Part shown: positions 6,668 through 16,804 of the stretch, one piece after another | How positions within the stretch are numbered: position 1 is the stretch's first letter | Layout of the letters: each line of letters starts with the position of its first letter | NCBI GenBank assembly: GCA_030428355.1 | Contig: JAUIBL010000014.1 | Coordinates: forward strand, 17,608-81,607 | Source of the DNA: Alphaproteobacteria bacterium | Lineage (GTDB): Bacteria; Pseudomonadota; Alphaproteobacteria; Rhodobacterales; Rhodobacteraceae | Reading direction: 5' to 3' | Length of the DNA stretch: 64,000 nucleotides | The notes under the pieces: generated by a model | Seen by the model: only the letters and a program-made list of their open reading frames with translations | What the model was told of the DNA's origin: nothing | The model's database searches: none | Program-made: the position numbers and the translations under genes

Positions 6668-9022
6668 ATGCTTTTCGGTATGGACGGAGTCGAGGTTGGT
6701 ATCCTCATCGTCTTCCTGACGCTTTTCGCCGGTATCATGACAGGCTTCCCGGTGGCCTTTGCCATCGCGGGTGCCGGCGTCATCTCCTTCGCGATCATCG
6801 CAGCCCTTGATTCCGCCGGGTTGCTGATCCACGAGGCCATCGACAAGGGATCGCCCGAATTCGCGGCCCTTGTTGCAGAAGGCATCGCCCGAGACGCCAT
6901 ATCCGTCTTCCGATACCCGGACTTGCCACGCATTGAAGAACCGGTGTTCCCCGGTGGCTGGGAACAGGCGATGGAGCGCAACATCTCCTTCATCGTGAAC
7001 CGGATCAACGAACGTGTGATCGCAGGTCAGTCCATTGAGACGCTGCTGGCGGTTCTGATGTTCGTCATGATGGGCATCACGCTCGAACGCTCGCGGATCG
7101 CCGAAGACCTGCTGACCTCGATGGCGCGCGTGTTCGGCCCGCTGCCGGGCGGTCTGGCCGTGTCCATCGTGATCGTGGGTGCTTTCCTGGCAGCCTCGAC
7201 CGGCATCGTGGGTGCTACGGTGGTGACCATGGGCCTGTTGGCCTTGCCGACGATGCTGCGCAACAACTATTCGCCAGAACTGGCCACCGGTGTGATTGCG
7301 GCGTCAGGCACGCTGGGTCAGATCATCCCGCCCTCCATCGTGATCGTTCTTCTGGGAACGCTGGTCGGGGACCTGTACGCGACCGGTCAGGAAACCCGCG
7401 CCGTTCTGGCGGGGTGTACCGACGCGCTGACCTTCCTCGGCGAACCGGCGGTGCTGTCGGTTGGCACGCTGTTCCAGGCGGCACTGCTGCCGGGCCTGTT
7501 CCTTGCTCTGCTTTACGGGCTTTATGCCTTCGGGTTTGCGCTGTTACGCCCCGCCAGCGCGCCACCCGTCCAGCTGGACGGCACAAGCGGCGAGGTCGTG
7601 ACCCGCAACGAAGCCCTGACTTGGTACCTGGCAGCCCCGGTTGGTCTGATCCTCGCGGTTGTGATCGGCTTCAGCTCAGGTGTGATCGGCAGCCAGACCA
7701 TCACGGTCTCCGATTATGCTGAACGCGCCGAGGGGCCGGGCCTGCGCACCAACGTGTCCGAGCAGTGTCAGGCGTCGATGATCGAACTGCACGGTCAAGA
7801 GGCGTGGGACGCCGCAGTTGCACAGCGTGCGGCCATGGAAGCCGCCAGTGTCACTGGTGAGGTGGTGGAACTGACCGAGGAAGAGCGTGCGGCTGCACTG
7901 ATCGAAGCGCGCGAAAACGCAGCGCCTATCGGAGCGGGTGTAGCGACGGTCTTCACGTTGCTGGCCCTCGTGTTGATCCTCGCGCGCGGCGTGTCGCCAT
8001 CGTCAAACCCGCTGCCTCTGATCGTCGGCGGGATTGGCGTTGTGCTGGCCTTCCTGTTCGACGTAGCGTTCATTTCGCTGCTGACCGGGGCAGGGGCCAC
8101 GTTCCTGATCCTTGCGGTCCCGATGGCACTGACGATGTACGGTGTCTGGATCGCGATGGGGCGTCTGGCGCAGAACGAACTTCTGCGCGTGGTCTTCCCG
8201 CCCCTGATCCTGATCGTGGCGGTGCTCGGGTCGATCCTTGGCGGTATCACCAACCCGACCCCGGCTGCGGCTCTGGGGGCGGCAGGTGCCATCATGCTGG
8301 CCGCGTATCGCAAGCTCAAGGAAGAGCAGGGCGCGGCCAAGATCGTCATCTGGGCGTCTTTGGCTCTGGTGATCATGATCCTGCTCGGGGTGAATTTCGA
8401 CCTCCGCATCTCGCGCGAGACAGTGCCGTTCGAAGACTGGGTGGCCTATGTGCTGGCCCAGATTGCCTATCACTTCGCCTTCTTCGGCCTTCTCTACAGT
8501 TGCTGGGTGCTGTTCCGCACCAACATCCTTGGTCCGGTTGTGCGCGAGACGGCGAAAGTCACGTCAATGGTGTTCACCATTCTCATCGGCTCGCAGCTTC
8601 TGAACCTCGTGCTGATCTCCTTCGGTGGTGAGCATTACATCCAGCAATTCCTGCGGTCCTTCGACAATGAAACCGTCGTGTTCCTTGTCGTGATGCTGAT
8701 CCTGTTCGTTCTGGGCTTCGTGCTCGACTTCCTCGAGATCATCTACATCGTCGTGCCCATCGTCGGCCCGGTGATTTACGGGGGGACGCTGGATCCGGCC
8801 TGGGTGACGATCATGATCGCCATCAACCTGCAAACGTCCTTCCTGACGCCACCGTTCGGCTTTGCCCTGTTCTACCTGCGCGGGGTCGCGCCGAAAGAGG
8901 TCACGACCGGCCACATTTATCGCGGTGTGATGCCCTTCGTCGCCATTCAGGTTCTGGGTCTTGCCTTGCTCTGGTTGTTCCCCGGGATCGTGACGATCCT
9001 GCCGGACCTCATACAGAACTGA
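6668..9022 (+). CDS. TRAP transporter large permease subunit (enlarged DctM)
   Basis: A 784-residue inner-membrane subunit that carries the sodium-coupled transport path. The usual DctM is about 430 residues. The N-terminal half has DctM signatures (FAGIMTGFPVAFAIAGAGVI; STGIVGATVVTMGLLALPTML; GTLGQIIPPSIVIVLLG). A hydrophilic stretch of about 85 residues at roughly 345-425 splits the membrane region, and further helices follow to the end, with ITNPTPAAALGA and LQTSFLTPPFGFALFYLRG near the C-terminus. A tiny 18-codon frame (6610-6666) sits in the gap after DctQ, but it has no ribosome-binding site and I do not call it. A terminator follows. Confidence 0.93.
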   Translation: MLFGMDGVEVGILIVFLTLFAGIMTGFPVAFAIAGAGVISFAIIAALDSAGLLIHEAIDKGSPEFAALVAEGIARDAISVFRYPDLPRIEEPVFPGGWEQAMERNISFIVNRINERVIAGQSIETLLAVLMFVMMGITLERSRIAEDLLTSMARVFGPLPGGLAVSIVIVGAFLAASTGIVGATVVTMGLLALPTMLRNNYSPELATGVIAASGTLGQIIPPSIVIVLLGTLVGDLYATGQETRAVLAGCTDALTFLGEPAVLSVGTLFQAALLPGLFLALLYGLYAFGFALLRPASAPPVQLDGTSGEVVTRNEALTWYLAAPVGLILAVVIGFSSGVIGSQTITVSDYAERAEGPGLRTNVSEQCQASMIELHGQEAWDAAVAQRAAMEAASVTGEVVELTEEERAAALIEARENAAPIGAGVATVFTLLALVLILARGVSPSSNPLPLIVGGIGVVLAFLFDVAFISLLTGAGATFLILAVPMALTMYGVWIAMGRLAQNELLRVVFPPLILIVAVLGSILGGITNPTPAAALGAAGAIMLAAYRKLKEEQGAAKIVIWASLALVIMILLGVNFDLRISRETVPFEDWVAYVLAQIAYHFAFFGLLYSCWVLFRTNILGPVVRETAKVTSMVFTILIGSQLLNLVLISFGGEHYIQQFLRSFDNETVVFLVVMLILFVLGFVLDFLEIIYIVVPIVGPVIYGGTLDPAWVTIMIAINLQTSFLTPPFGFALFYLRGVAPKEVTTGHIYRGVMPFVAIQVLGLALLWLFPGIVTILPDLIQN

Positions 9023-9045
9023 TCCGCACAGCTTTTGACGGAAAA

Positions 9046-9070
9046 GGCCGCTCACCCGAGCGGCCTTTTT
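9046..9070 (+). terminator. Terminator of the TRAP operon
   Basis: GGCCGCTC-ACCC-GAGCGGCC is a perfect 8-bp stem with a 4-base loop, followed by five T residues. It lies 24 bp after the large-permease stop. Confidence 0.92.
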
Positions 9071-9148
9071 CATGTGACGATCCGTACGGTATCGGTCGTC
9101 AATCTTTGGTTGAGTGAAACCCGGAATACAATGCGTGGCAGGGCGCGT

Positions 9149-9961
9149 TCAGCCGCGCAGATCGGGAAGCGAGATATTCGCAACCTGTTCCGCGATCGGA
9201 TCTGTCGACAACGGATGGATGTCCGACGAATAGCTGTCGGGTTTGCGAAACGGCTCCCAGCCGCCGTGACGGTAAAGCTCCAGCCCCGAGAAGGCGGACT
9301 TGTACCCCATCTTGGCGCTGCCCGGTACCCAATAGCCCAGATAGACATACGGCAGACCCGCCTCGCGCGCGATCTCGACATGATCGAGGATCATATACGT
9401 CCCAAGGCTTTGCGCGGGAACAAACGGCGAATAAAACGAATAGACCATGCTCAACCCGTCATCGAGCACATCTGTCAGACACACCGCCTGCAGCTTTCTG
9501 AGGTTCGGGTCCGTGTACTCGATCACGCGCGACCGGATCGGCGTTTCCTCGACCATCGCGGCAAAGTCGAAGACATCCATATCCGCCATGCCCCCATCGG
9601 CGTGGCGGGCGTCCAGATAGGTGCGGAAAAGCTCGTACTGGTCCTCCGTTGCCCATGCGCTGCTGGCCTGTCTACGCAGATGCGCATTCCGCTTCAGCGT
9701 GCGCTTCTGGCTCCGCGATGGACGGAACGCCTCGACCGAGATGCGTGCCGACAGGCAGGCCGAACAATCCGAACAGGACGGACGGTAAAGCACGTTCTGC
9801 GACCGTCGGAAGCCCTGCTTGGACAAGCTGTTGTTCAGCTTGTCCGCCGCTTCACCCTGCAACGCCGTGAACAGCTTGCGCTCCATCCGGCCCGGCAGAT
9901 ACGGACAGGGTTGAGGCGCAGTGACATAGAACTGCGGCGCAAGTGGCAGCGAGTGACGCAT
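9149..9961 (-). CDS. bpt: Aspartate/glutamate leucyl-transferase (N-degron tagging enzyme)
   Basis: A 270-residue member of the bacterial Bpt / arginyl-transferase (ATE) family. It moves Leu from leucyl-tRNA to N-terminal Asp or Glu of proteins, marking them for ClpS-ClpAP. The start is typical ([25 protein letters not shown]). The Cys-rich segment [12 protein letters not shown] and the acyltransferase core ([43 protein letters not shown]) are intact. ATG 9961 is chosen by this family start; an upstream in-frame start would add 13 unrelated residues. It is convergent with the TRAP operon and upstream of no obvious partner. Confidence 0.95.
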   Translation of the reverse strand: MRHSLPLAPQFYVTAPQPCPYLPGRMERKLFTALQGEAADKLNNSLSKQGFRRSQNVLYRPSCSDCSACLSARISVEAFRPSRSQKRTLKRNAHLRRQASSAWATEDQYELFRTYLDARHADGGMADMDVFDFAAMVEETPIRSRVIEYTDPNLRKLQAVCLTDVLDDGLSMVYSFYSPFVPAQSLGTYMILDHVEIAREAGLPYVYLGYWVPGSAKMGYKSAFSGLELYRHGGWEPFRKPDSYSSDIHPLSTDPIAEQVANISLPDLRG

Positions 9962-10035
9962 CGAAGACTCTGTATCCAGTGTGCTCAGACCGTAGCCCAA
10001 GGTTTCCCGTCCGCCAACCCCCCAGAATCGGGGGA

Positions 10036-10617
10036 TCAGCGTTCCAGGATCAGGCGACCATTGTTGATCTCCAACCGGGCAAACCGGTTGAGATAGTCCA
10101 TGCCCAAAAGCGATTTCGACATCTCGCCCTCGTTCACGAAAGCGCGGACATCCCGGTCGTGAAACGGCCCGAGTGCCACATCGGCCAAACGCACAGGCGC
10201 TGTGCGCACAAGACCGTTGGCGGTCATCGCTTCCGAATAAAAGATCACGTCTTCCTCTTTCAGACCAACCCGCGCGGCGTCTTCGCGTGTCAGCACCATA
10301 CTGGTTGCGCCGGTGTCGACGACAAACAGAACCGGCGCTTCGTTGATTTCAAGAGTCAGGTAATAATGGCCGTCCGGTCCACGCGGCACCTCGATGCGCC
10401 CGGCCTCGGACATCACCAGTTGCTGTGGCTGCACGGTTTGGCGGATGCCGCCCCACAGACCGACTGCTGCAATCACACCCAGAAAGATTAGTCCCCAGAC
10501 AGCACCCTGCTGCAGTGTTTTGTTCAGGCTCTGTCGGTTCTGAACGACAAACCAGAACACCACCACGGCGCCAAGCAGCACCAGATACGCCAGATTGCCA
10601 TAGTCCATCGCCGACAT
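10036..10617 (-). CDS. Membrane-anchored retropepsin-like aspartic protease (TIGR02281 type)
   Basis: A 193-residue protein with two N-terminal membrane segments (residues about 9-25 and 39-57) followed by a single retropepsin-like domain. The catalytic motif is [13 protein letters not shown], and the flap and second conserved motif near [15 protein letters not shown] are present. This small clan AA protease family is common in Alphaproteobacteria; substrates are not known, and the domain should face the periplasm. ATG 10617 has GGTGGGGG about six to eleven bases upstream. It lies between marC and bpt on the same strand. Confidence 0.88.
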   Translation of the reverse strand: MSAMDYGNLAYLVLLGAVVVFWFVVQNRQSLNKTLQQGAVWGLIFLGVIAAVGLWGGIRQTVQPQQLVMSEAGRIEVPRGPDGHYYLTLEINEAPVLFVVDTGATSMVLTREDAARVGLKEEDVIFYSEAMTANGLVRTAPVRLADVALGPFHDRDVRAFVNEGEMSKSLLGMDYLNRFARLEINNGRLILER

Positions 10618-10683
10618 GTTCAACCCCCACCTTGCTCATTTCAAGATGTAGGTCGGCAAGTCCCGCTTGTGTAGGGTACGGCG

Positions 10684-11307
10684 CTACCCGCCCATCGCCA
10701 GCCCGAAGCCCCGGATGCCATCCAGCACGAATTGCACCGACAGCGCCGCCAGCAACATGCCCAACAGCCGCGTCACCACGACGATCCCCGTCTTGCCCAG
10801 CGCCCGCTCGATCAGCGGCGCACTCAGGAACAGCAGGAACACGATGATGAGCACCGCCACCATGACCCCAAGAACCGACGCCATACCCACCGCGTCATCG
10901 GTCTGACCGACCAGAAGGATGATCGACGCAATCGCACCGGGGCCGGCAATCAGCGGAATCGCAATGGGAAAAACCGACGGATCGGGCAGATCGTCCGCGT
11001 CCGCCTTGTCCTCGCGCCGCTTGGTGCGGCGTTCGAACAGCATGTCGAGCGCGGTCAGAAACAGCAGGATGCCGCCGGCAATCCGGAAGGCGGGCATCGA
11101 GATGCCGATGAAGCCCAGCACCTGTTCCCCCAGAAAGGCAAAAAGAAACAGCAACCCCGCCGCGATCACCGTGGCCCGTATGGCAATCGCCCGCCGCTGC
11201 GCCGCCGTCATCCCGGCGGTCAGCGCGATGAAGATCGGCGTCAGCCCGATCGGGTCGATCACCACGAAAAGCGTGACAAAGGCAGGGATGAGAAAAGCCG
11301 GATCCAT
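10684..11307 (-). CDS. MarC-family integral membrane protein
   Basis: A 207-residue inner-membrane protein of the MarC (UPF0056) family with about six hydrophobic helices. It starts MDPAFLIPAFVTLFVVIDPIGLTPIFIALT, which carries the family's conserved DP-G/P-x-F motif, and has the central LTALDML plus an Arg/Lys/Asp-rich loop. The biochemical role of the family is unsettled; the name derives from a locus once linked to multiple antibiotic resistance, which was not borne out. It follows the ABC-F gene by 38 bp. Confidence 0.93.
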   Translation of the reverse strand: MDPAFLIPAFVTLFVVIDPIGLTPIFIALTAGMTAAQRRAIAIRATVIAAGLLFLFAFLGEQVLGFIGISMPAFRIAGGILLFLTALDMLFERRTKRREDKADADDLPDPSVFPIAIPLIAGPGAIASIILLVGQTDDAVGMASVLGVMVAVLIIVFLLFLSAPLIERALGKTGIVVVTRLLGMLLAALSVQFVLDGIRGFGLAMGG

Positions 11308-11345
11308 ACCCGACCGCTACAGCCGCCGCGGGCGCGTGGCAACCC

Positions 11346-13199
11346 TCAGGCGTTTTCTGCCGCGTCCAGCTTTTCCTGCGCCGCTTCCCACAGCGCCTCG
11401 GCCCGGCGTAGACCGTCCATGATTTCGGCGTATTTCTTGTTCCAGGTCTCAAGCTCGCCCTTGCGATTGGACTCGTAAAGCGTCGGATCGGCCAGTTTCT
11501 TGGCCAGCGTTTCCCGCATCTCCTCGATCTTTTCGACCCGCGCCTCGCATTTGCGCACTTCGGCCCGCAGCGCCAGCATCGTATCGCGGTCGGGCCGGGC
11601 CGGGCGGGTGGGTTTGGGCTTTTCCGCCTTCACCGGCTTGTCCGACGCCAGCAGCATGGCGCGGTAATCGTCCAGATCGTCCTCGTAGGGCGTGACGTGG
11701 CCGTCCTTCACCAGCCACAACCGATCCGCCACCATCGACAGAAGATGCATGTCGTGGCTCACCAGAATGACCGCGCCCGAATAGGCCGTCAACGCCTCGA
11801 CCAGTGCCTCGCGGCTTTCGATGTCGAGGTGGTTGGTCGGTTCGTCGAGGATGAGCAGATGCGGCGCGTCCAGCGTGGCCAGCAGAAGCGACAACCGCGC
11901 TTTCTGCCCTCCAGACAGCTTGCCCACAACGGTGTCGGCCTGCGCCGCCATCAGGCCAAAGCCGGCCAGCCGCGCCCGGTGCCGCGTCGGCATTTCATCG
12001 GGGCGCGCCCGCCGCAGGTGATCGAGCGGCGTTTCGTCCACATGCAACTCGTCCACCTGATGCTGGGCAAAGAACCCGATCCGCAGCTTTGAAGACCGCG
12101 TGATCCGCCCCGCCATCAACGGCAGACGATCGGACAGCAGCTTGGCCAGCGTCGACTTGCCCTGACCGTTCTTGCCCAGAAGCGCGATCCGGTCGTCTTG
12201 GTCGATCCGAAGGTCGAGCTTGCGCAACACTTCCGTCTCGCCATAGCCGGTGACCCCGTTCTCCACCCGGATGATCGGCGGCGACAGCTCGTCGGGCTGC
12301 GGAAAGGTGAAGACCCGCTTGGCGATCTCCTCGGGGGCGGCGACCATATCCATCCGCTCGATCATCTTGAGCCGCGACTGCGCCTGCTTGGCCTTGCTCG
12401 CCTTGGCGCGGAACCGGTCGACAAAGCTCTGCAGATGCGCCACCCGCGCCTGCTGCTTCTTGGCCACCGCCGCTGCTTGGGCGCGCCGTTCCGCCCGCTG
12501 CCGGGCGAACTGGTCATAGGGGCCCTGATAGAAGGTCAGCCGCCGATCCTCCAGATGCAGGATCGCCCCCACCGCACGGTTGAGCAGCCCCCGGTCGTGG
12601 CTGATCACGATCACCGTATAGGGATATTTCGCCAGGTAGCTCTCCAGCCACAGCGCGCCTTCGAGGTCGAGATAGTTGGTCGGCTCATCGAGCAGCAGAA
12701 GGTCCGGCTGCGGGAACAGCACGCCTGCCAAAGCCACACGCATCCGCCAGCCGCCGGAAAAAGCAGAGCACGGCATGCGCTGTTCGTCGTCGTCAAAGCC
12801 CAATCCTTTGAGAATCGCCGCCGCCCGCGCCTCCGCCGACCACGCGTCGATATCGGCCAGCCGCGTCTGCACCTCGGCAATCCGCGCGCCATCGGTCGCC
12901 GTTTCGGCCTCGGCCATCAGCGCCGCCCGCTCCGTATCGGCAGCCAGCACCGTGTCGATCAATGACACCGACGATCCCGGCACCTCCTGGCTCACCCCGC
13001 CGATGCGCGCCCCGTGCGGCACCGAAATCGCACCACCCTCGAGCGCCAGCTCACCCCGGATCAGCCGGAACAGCGTCGTCTTGCCCGCACCATTGGGCCC
13101 GACCAGCCCAACCTTGTGCCCATCGGGAATGACGGCGCTCGCGCCCTCGAACAGGGGACGCCCGTCAACGGCGTAGGTGATGTCTTCGATCTTCAACAT
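11346..13199 (-). CDS. ABC-F family ATPase (Uup/YheS type)
   Basis: A 617-residue cytoplasmic protein with two ABC ATPase domains and no membrane segments. Domain 1 has Walker [12 protein letters not shown] and Walker [13 protein letters not shown]. Domain 2 has [14 protein letters not shown], the signature [16 protein letters not shown] and [12 protein letters not shown]. The linker between them is rich in Arg/Ala/Lys ([20 protein letters not shown]), typical of the ribosome-inserted arm, and the C-terminus (from about 530) is a charged coiled coil. ABC-F proteins act on the ribosome or on branched DNA (Uup). The coiled C-terminus fits the YheS/Uup group; the exact subtype is not assignable. 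Confidence 0.95.
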   Translation of the reverse strand: MLKIEDITYAVDGRPLFEGASAVIPDGHKVGLVGPNGAGKTTLFRLIRGELALEGGAISVPHGARIGGVSQEVPGSSVSLIDTVLAADTERAALMAEAETATDGARIAEVQTRLADIDAWSAEARAAAILKGLGFDDDEQRMPCSAFSGGWRMRVALAGVLFPQPDLLLLDEPTNYLDLEGALWLESYLAKYPYTVIVISHDRGLLNRAVGAILHLEDRRLTFYQGPYDQFARQRAERRAQAAAVAKKQQARVAHLQSFVDRFRAKASKAKQAQSRLKMIERMDMVAAPEEIAKRVFTFPQPDELSPPIIRVENGVTGYGETEVLRKLDLRIDQDDRIALLGKNGQGKSTLAKLLSDRLPLMAGRITRSSKLRIGFFAQHQVDELHVDETPLDHLRRARPDEMPTRHRARLAGFGLMAAQADTVVGKLSGGQKARLSLLLATLDAPHLLILDEPTNHLDIESREALVEALTAYSGAVILVSHDMHLLSMVADRLWLVKDGHVTPYEDDLDDYRAMLLASDKPVKAEKPKPTRPARPDRDTMLALRAEVRKCEARVEKIEEMRETLAKKLADPTLYESNRKGELETWNKKYAEIMDGLRRAEALWEAAQEKLDAAENA

Positions 13200-13256
13200 G
13201 GCACGCCCATATCAACGCCTGCGAAGACAGACCAGCGCCCATATCTTCTCTGGTTC

Positions 13257-13332
13257 AAAAATACTTCGGGAGTTTGAGGGCAGCGCCCTCAAATCCCTGC
13301 GCAGCAGGGATGAAGGCCCTTCCAAGGGCTTT
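13257..13332. repeat. Tandem hairpin cluster (REP-like) upstream of ndk
   Basis: Three hairpins follow each other: TTTGAGGGC-AGC-GCCCTCAAA (13273-13293), TCCCTGC-GCA-GCAGGGA (13294-13310) and AAGGCCCTTCCAAGGGCTTT (13313-13332). They are preceded by AAAAATACTTCGGGAG. The first hairpin with its flank is related to those at 1690 and 32757. The cluster lies between the divergently oriented ABC-F and ndk genes, so it is not a simple terminator. Confidence 0.6.
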
Positions 13333-13396
13333 CCAACGCCAAACCCCCATGCTAACGGGCGCAGCAATCGCAAACCAAAACCACGGAGTGACCAAC

Positions 13397-13819
13397 ATGG
13401 CCCTCGAACGCACCTTCTCGATCATCAAACCCGATGCCACCCGCCGCAACCTGACCGGCAAGATCAACGCCAAGTTCGAAGAGGCAGGCCTGCGCATCGT
13501 CGCGCAGAAGCGCATCCACCTGACCAAGGCACAGGCGGGCAAGTTCTACGCCGTGCATGCAGAGCGCCCCTTCTATGACGAACTCTGCGAATTCATGGCC
13601 TCCGCCCCGGTCGTCGTGCAGGTTCTCGAAGGCGAAAACGCCATCGCCAAGAACCGTGAAGTCATGGGCGCCACCAACCCTGCAGACGCCGCCCCCGGCA
13701 CCATCCGCGCCGAATTCGCCGAATCCGTCGGTGAAAACTCGGTCCACGGCTCCGACGCTCCGGAAACTGCGGCGGAAGAAATCGCGTTCTTCTTCTCGGG
13801 CCTCGAACTGGTCGGCTAA
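13397..13819 (+). CDS. ndk: Nucleoside diphosphate kinase
   Basis: A 140-residue cytoplasmic enzyme that equilibrates nucleoside di- and triphosphates through a phospho-histidine. The family start [18 protein letters not shown], the GATNP motif and the active-site [13 protein letters not shown] with the catalytic His are all present, and the length is exactly typical. ATG 13397 follows GGAG at 13385-13388. It is monocistronic, with its own terminator. Confidence 0.98.
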   Translation: MALERTFSIIKPDATRRNLTGKINAKFEEAGLRIVAQKRIHLTKAQAGKFYAVHAERPFYDELCEFMASAPVVVQVLEGENAIAKNREVMGATNPADAAPGTIRAEFAESVGENSVHGSDAPETAAEEIAFFFSGLELVG

Positions 13820-13848
13820 GCCGCCATCTCAGATGGACTTACAGGTAG

Positions 13849-13875
13849 GCCGGGCATTTGCCCGGCTTGCTTTTT
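13849..13875 (+). terminator. Terminator of ndk
   Basis: GCCGGGC-ATTT-GCCCGGC is a 7-bp perfect stem followed by TTGCTTTTT, located 30 bp after the ndk stop. Confidence 0.88.
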
Positions 13876-13886
13876 GCAGCAACCGA

Positions 13887-15068
13887 TCACGCCGCCTTCG
13901 CCAACCCGGCGGCAAAATCGCACAAAATGCGCAGCGCCGCCTCGAAGCGGCTGTCCTCCAATGTCATCGCCACCCGGATATGTCCCGCCGCCGACTGGCC
14001 AAAGCTTTCCCCTGGCATGACAGCGATGTGATGCGCCTCAAGCAGCGCAAAGGCGAAATCTTCGCCACTCATCCCCGTCGCGCGCACATCCAGCATGACA
14101 TACATCGCCCCCTGCGCCGGGATCATGCGCACGGCCTGATGACCCGCCAGCACCCGTTCGGCAATCGCGCGCCGCCGGCGGAACGGCTCGGCCACCTGCT
14201 CTTCCAGCGACGCGCCCGCCCTCAGGCCGAACAGCGCCGCGTCCTGAATGTAGCCGGGCACGCCATAGGTGGTGTTGGTCGCCAGATCGACGAGGCATGT
14301 GATCGCCTCTTCGGGCCCGACGATCCAGCCGATCCGGCTGCCCGTCATCGCATGGCTTTTCGACATGGACCCGATCACCAGCGTGCGCTCGGCCATGCCG
14401 GGCAGGGCGCGGGGGCTCAGATGCGCACCGTCCCAAACCTGCGTGTCATACACCTCGTCCGAGATCAGCCACATGTCCTGTGCCGTCACCACATCGGCGA
14501 TGGCCTCCAGCGTCTCGCGCGGATAGACGGCGCCCGTCGGGTTGTTCGGCGTGTTGATCACCAACGACACCGCATCATGGCTCGCTGCCTCCAGCACATC
14601 GCGCTGCGGCAGAAACCCCTGCGAGGAACGTGTCAGCACGGCCCGAGGCACCGCCCCGACCGAGCGCAGCACGCCGGGATAGGTCGCGTAATAGGGATCG
14701 ACGAACAGCGCCACATCGCCCGGCATGCAGACCGCCATATGCGCCGCGAACAGCCCGGCCTGTCCGCCGGGGGTGATCAGCACGTTCTCGCGGCGGGTCG
14801 GCACCCCCGACTGCGCCTCGATTCGTGCTGCAACTTCGTCGCGTAAGGCACTGATTCCCGGAACAATTGCATATCCTGTGTGCCCACCCACAGCACTCTT
14901 GTACATCGCCTTGAGGATCGATGGGTCGGTGCGGATGTCATGCTCGCCAATCGTCAGCTCGGTCACCGCGACACCCTCTGCGATCATCGCGCGGGCGCGG
15001 TAGAACACGTCCCAGCCGTCGGATCCGTCGCCGTTCAGAGTGGTGATGCGATGTGACAAGGCTGGCAT
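13887..15068 (-). CDS. PLP-dependent aminotransferase, similar to arginine--pyruvate transaminase AruH
   Basis: A 393-residue fold-type I (class I/II) aminotransferase. The PLP lysine is in SMSKSHAMTGSRIGW, and the substrate and cofactor motifs INTPNNPTGAVYP and ISDEVYDTQVW are present. The N-terminus (HRI...GDGSDGWDVFYRARAM) and the segment LPGMAERT...SKSHAMTG resemble Pseudomonas AruH, which transfers the arginine amino group to pyruvate. Substrate specificity cannot be read from sequence alone. No arginine catabolic genes adjoin it. It diverges from cysS across a 245-bp gap in which I see no clear motif. Confidence 0.88.
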   Translation of the reverse strand: MPALSHRITTLNGDGSDGWDVFYRARAMIAEGVAVTELTIGEHDIRTDPSILKAMYKSAVGGHTGYAIVPGISALRDEVAARIEAQSGVPTRRENVLITPGGQAGLFAAHMAVCMPGDVALFVDPYYATYPGVLRSVGAVPRAVLTRSSQGFLPQRDVLEAASHDAVSLVINTPNNPTGAVYPRETLEAIADVVTAQDMWLISDEVYDTQVWDGAHLSPRALPGMAERTLVIGSMSKSHAMTGSRIGWIVGPEEAITCLVDLATNTTYGVPGYIQDAALFGLRAGASLEEQVAEPFRRRRAIAERVLAGHQAVRMIPAQGAMYVMLDVRATGMSGEDFAFALLEAHHIAVMPGESFGQSAAGHIRVAMTLEDSRFEAALRILCDFAAGLAKAA

Positions 15069-15313
15069 GGTGGTCTCCGAATAAGTGTTCCCAACTCCTG
15101 CCAGAGCCTAACGCCCAAAGTCCAGATCGAACCGGCACGTCGCGCAATCCTCTTGACCGGCAAACCAGAACCCGTCTAACTGCGTCGCATGACCCGTATC
15201 GCAACACTCATTTGCTGCATTATCCGCTAATCCATCTGGCGGGCCGGTCTTCTATTCCCAACACGAGTTGAAGTTGCTACTCCCGCCGCGACCCCGGCCC
15301 GCGAGGAGCATCC

Positions 15314-16804
15314 ATGACCATCTGGTTGACCAACACCGCCACCCGCAAGAAAGAGGAATTCACCCCTCTCGACCCAAAGAACGTGCGGATGTATGTCTGC
15401 GGGCCCACCGTCTATGACCGCGCCCATATCGGCAACGCCCGCCCTGTCATCGTGTTCGACGTGCTCTTCCGCCTGCTGCGCCATGTCTACGGGGTGGATC
15501 ACGTGACTTACGTGCGCAACTTCACCGACGTGGACGACAAGATCAACGCCCGCGCCGCCGAATCCGGCCGCAGCATCGGTGACATCACCGCCGAGACAAC
15601 CGCATGGTATCTCGAAGACATGGCCGCCATCGGCGCGCTTGAGCCGACGCATATGCCCCGCGCCACCGCCTATATCGCCGAGATGGTGGCGATGATCGAA
15701 GAGCTGATCGCGCGTGGCCATGCGTATGAGGCTGAAGGCCATGTGCTCTTCGCAGTCGACTCGTGGAAAGAGGGGTATGGCAAGCTGTCGGGCCGCTCTG
15801 TCGATGACATGATCGCGGGAGCGCGGGTCGAAGTCGCGCCCTACAAGCGCAACCCGATGGATTTCGTCATGTGGAAGCCGTCCTCGGACGATCTGCCCGG
15901 ATGGGACAGCCCCTGGGGCCGGGGGCGACCCGGGTGGCATATCGAATGCTCTGCTATGGCCTTTGACCTGCTGGGGGATCAGTTCGACATTCACGGCGGC
16001 GGCAACGACCTGATGTTCCCGCACCACGAGAACGAGATCGCGCAGAGCAAATGCGCGGGCCACGGCTTTGCGCGCTACTGGCTGCACAACGAGATGCTGC
16101 AGGTCGAGGGAAAGAAGATGTCCAAGTCACTGGGCAATTTCTTCACCGTGCGGGATTTGCTGGATCAGGGCGTGCCGGGCGAGGTGATCCGGTTCGTGTT
16201 CCTGTCGACGCATTACCGCAAGCCGATGGATTGGACAGAGAAGAAGCGCGAGGAGGCCGAAGCGACGCTGCGCAAGTGGCGGGCGCTGACGCACGGCGTT
16301 GAACCGGGTGAGGTGCCGTTGGAGGTTGTTGAGGCGCTGTCCGATGATCTCAATACCGCCGGTGCGGTTTCGGTGTTGCACAAGCTCGCCGGTGAAGGCG
16401 ATGCAGCCGGCCTGTTGGCTGGTGCGCAAATGGTCGGGCTTCTGACCGATGACCTTGGCGGCTGGGACACTGTAAGTGTCGATCTTTCCACTTACGCGGA
16501 TCGTCTTGCTGCTCTGCGCGAAACCGCGATGCAGACCAAAGACTTCTCCGCTGTTGATGCGATGAAAACTGCGCTGACCGAGGCTGGTGTCGAAGTGCGT
16601 ATGTCTAAGGCCGGCGTTGAATTGCTGCCGAAGCCTATTGAATCAATCAAAACGGTTTACGCTCGAGCGAACCAAACGCGAGATGACCTCGATGAAATGA
16701 ACTACTGGCTAGATTTGGCTGAAAATATGCAAGCTGGGAAAATCGTCTGCCTTGAAAACCGAGATGACAAGCTCGCCGCAATAAAGAGGCAGTTTTTGTC
16801 ATGA
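15314..16804 (+). CDS. cysS: Cysteinyl-tRNA synthetase
   Basis: A 496-residue class I synthetase that charges tRNA-Cys. HIGH appears as HIGNARP, KMSKS is intact ([11 protein letters not shown]), and the zinc site residues are present ([25 protein letters not shown]). The last roughly 110 residues, encoded by about 16470-16800, are less GC-rich than the rest of the gene and end in an unusual [23 protein letters not shown] tail. The stop overlaps the cimA start by four bases (ATGA), so the two are translationally coupled. Confidence 0.96.
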   Translation: MTIWLTNTATRKKEEFTPLDPKNVRMYVCGPTVYDRAHIGNARPVIVFDVLFRLLRHVYGVDHVTYVRNFTDVDDKINARAAESGRSIGDITAETTAWYLEDMAAIGALEPTHMPRATAYIAEMVAMIEELIARGHAYEAEGHVLFAVDSWKEGYGKLSGRSVDDMIAGARVEVAPYKRNPMDFVMWKPSSDDLPGWDSPWGRGRPGWHIECSAMAFDLLGDQFDIHGGGNDLMFPHHENEIAQSKCAGHGFARYWLHNEMLQVEGKKMSKSLGNFFTVRDLLDQGVPGEVIRFVFLSTHYRKPMDWTEKKREEAEATLRKWRALTHGVEPGEVPLEVVEALSDDLNTAGAVSVLHKLAGEGDAAGLLAGAQMVGLLTDDLGGWDTVSVDLSTYADRLAALRETAMQTKDFSAVDAMKTALTEAGVEVRMSKAGVELLPKPIESIKTVYARANQTRDDLDEMNYWLDLAENMQAGKIVCLENRDDKLAAIKRQFLS

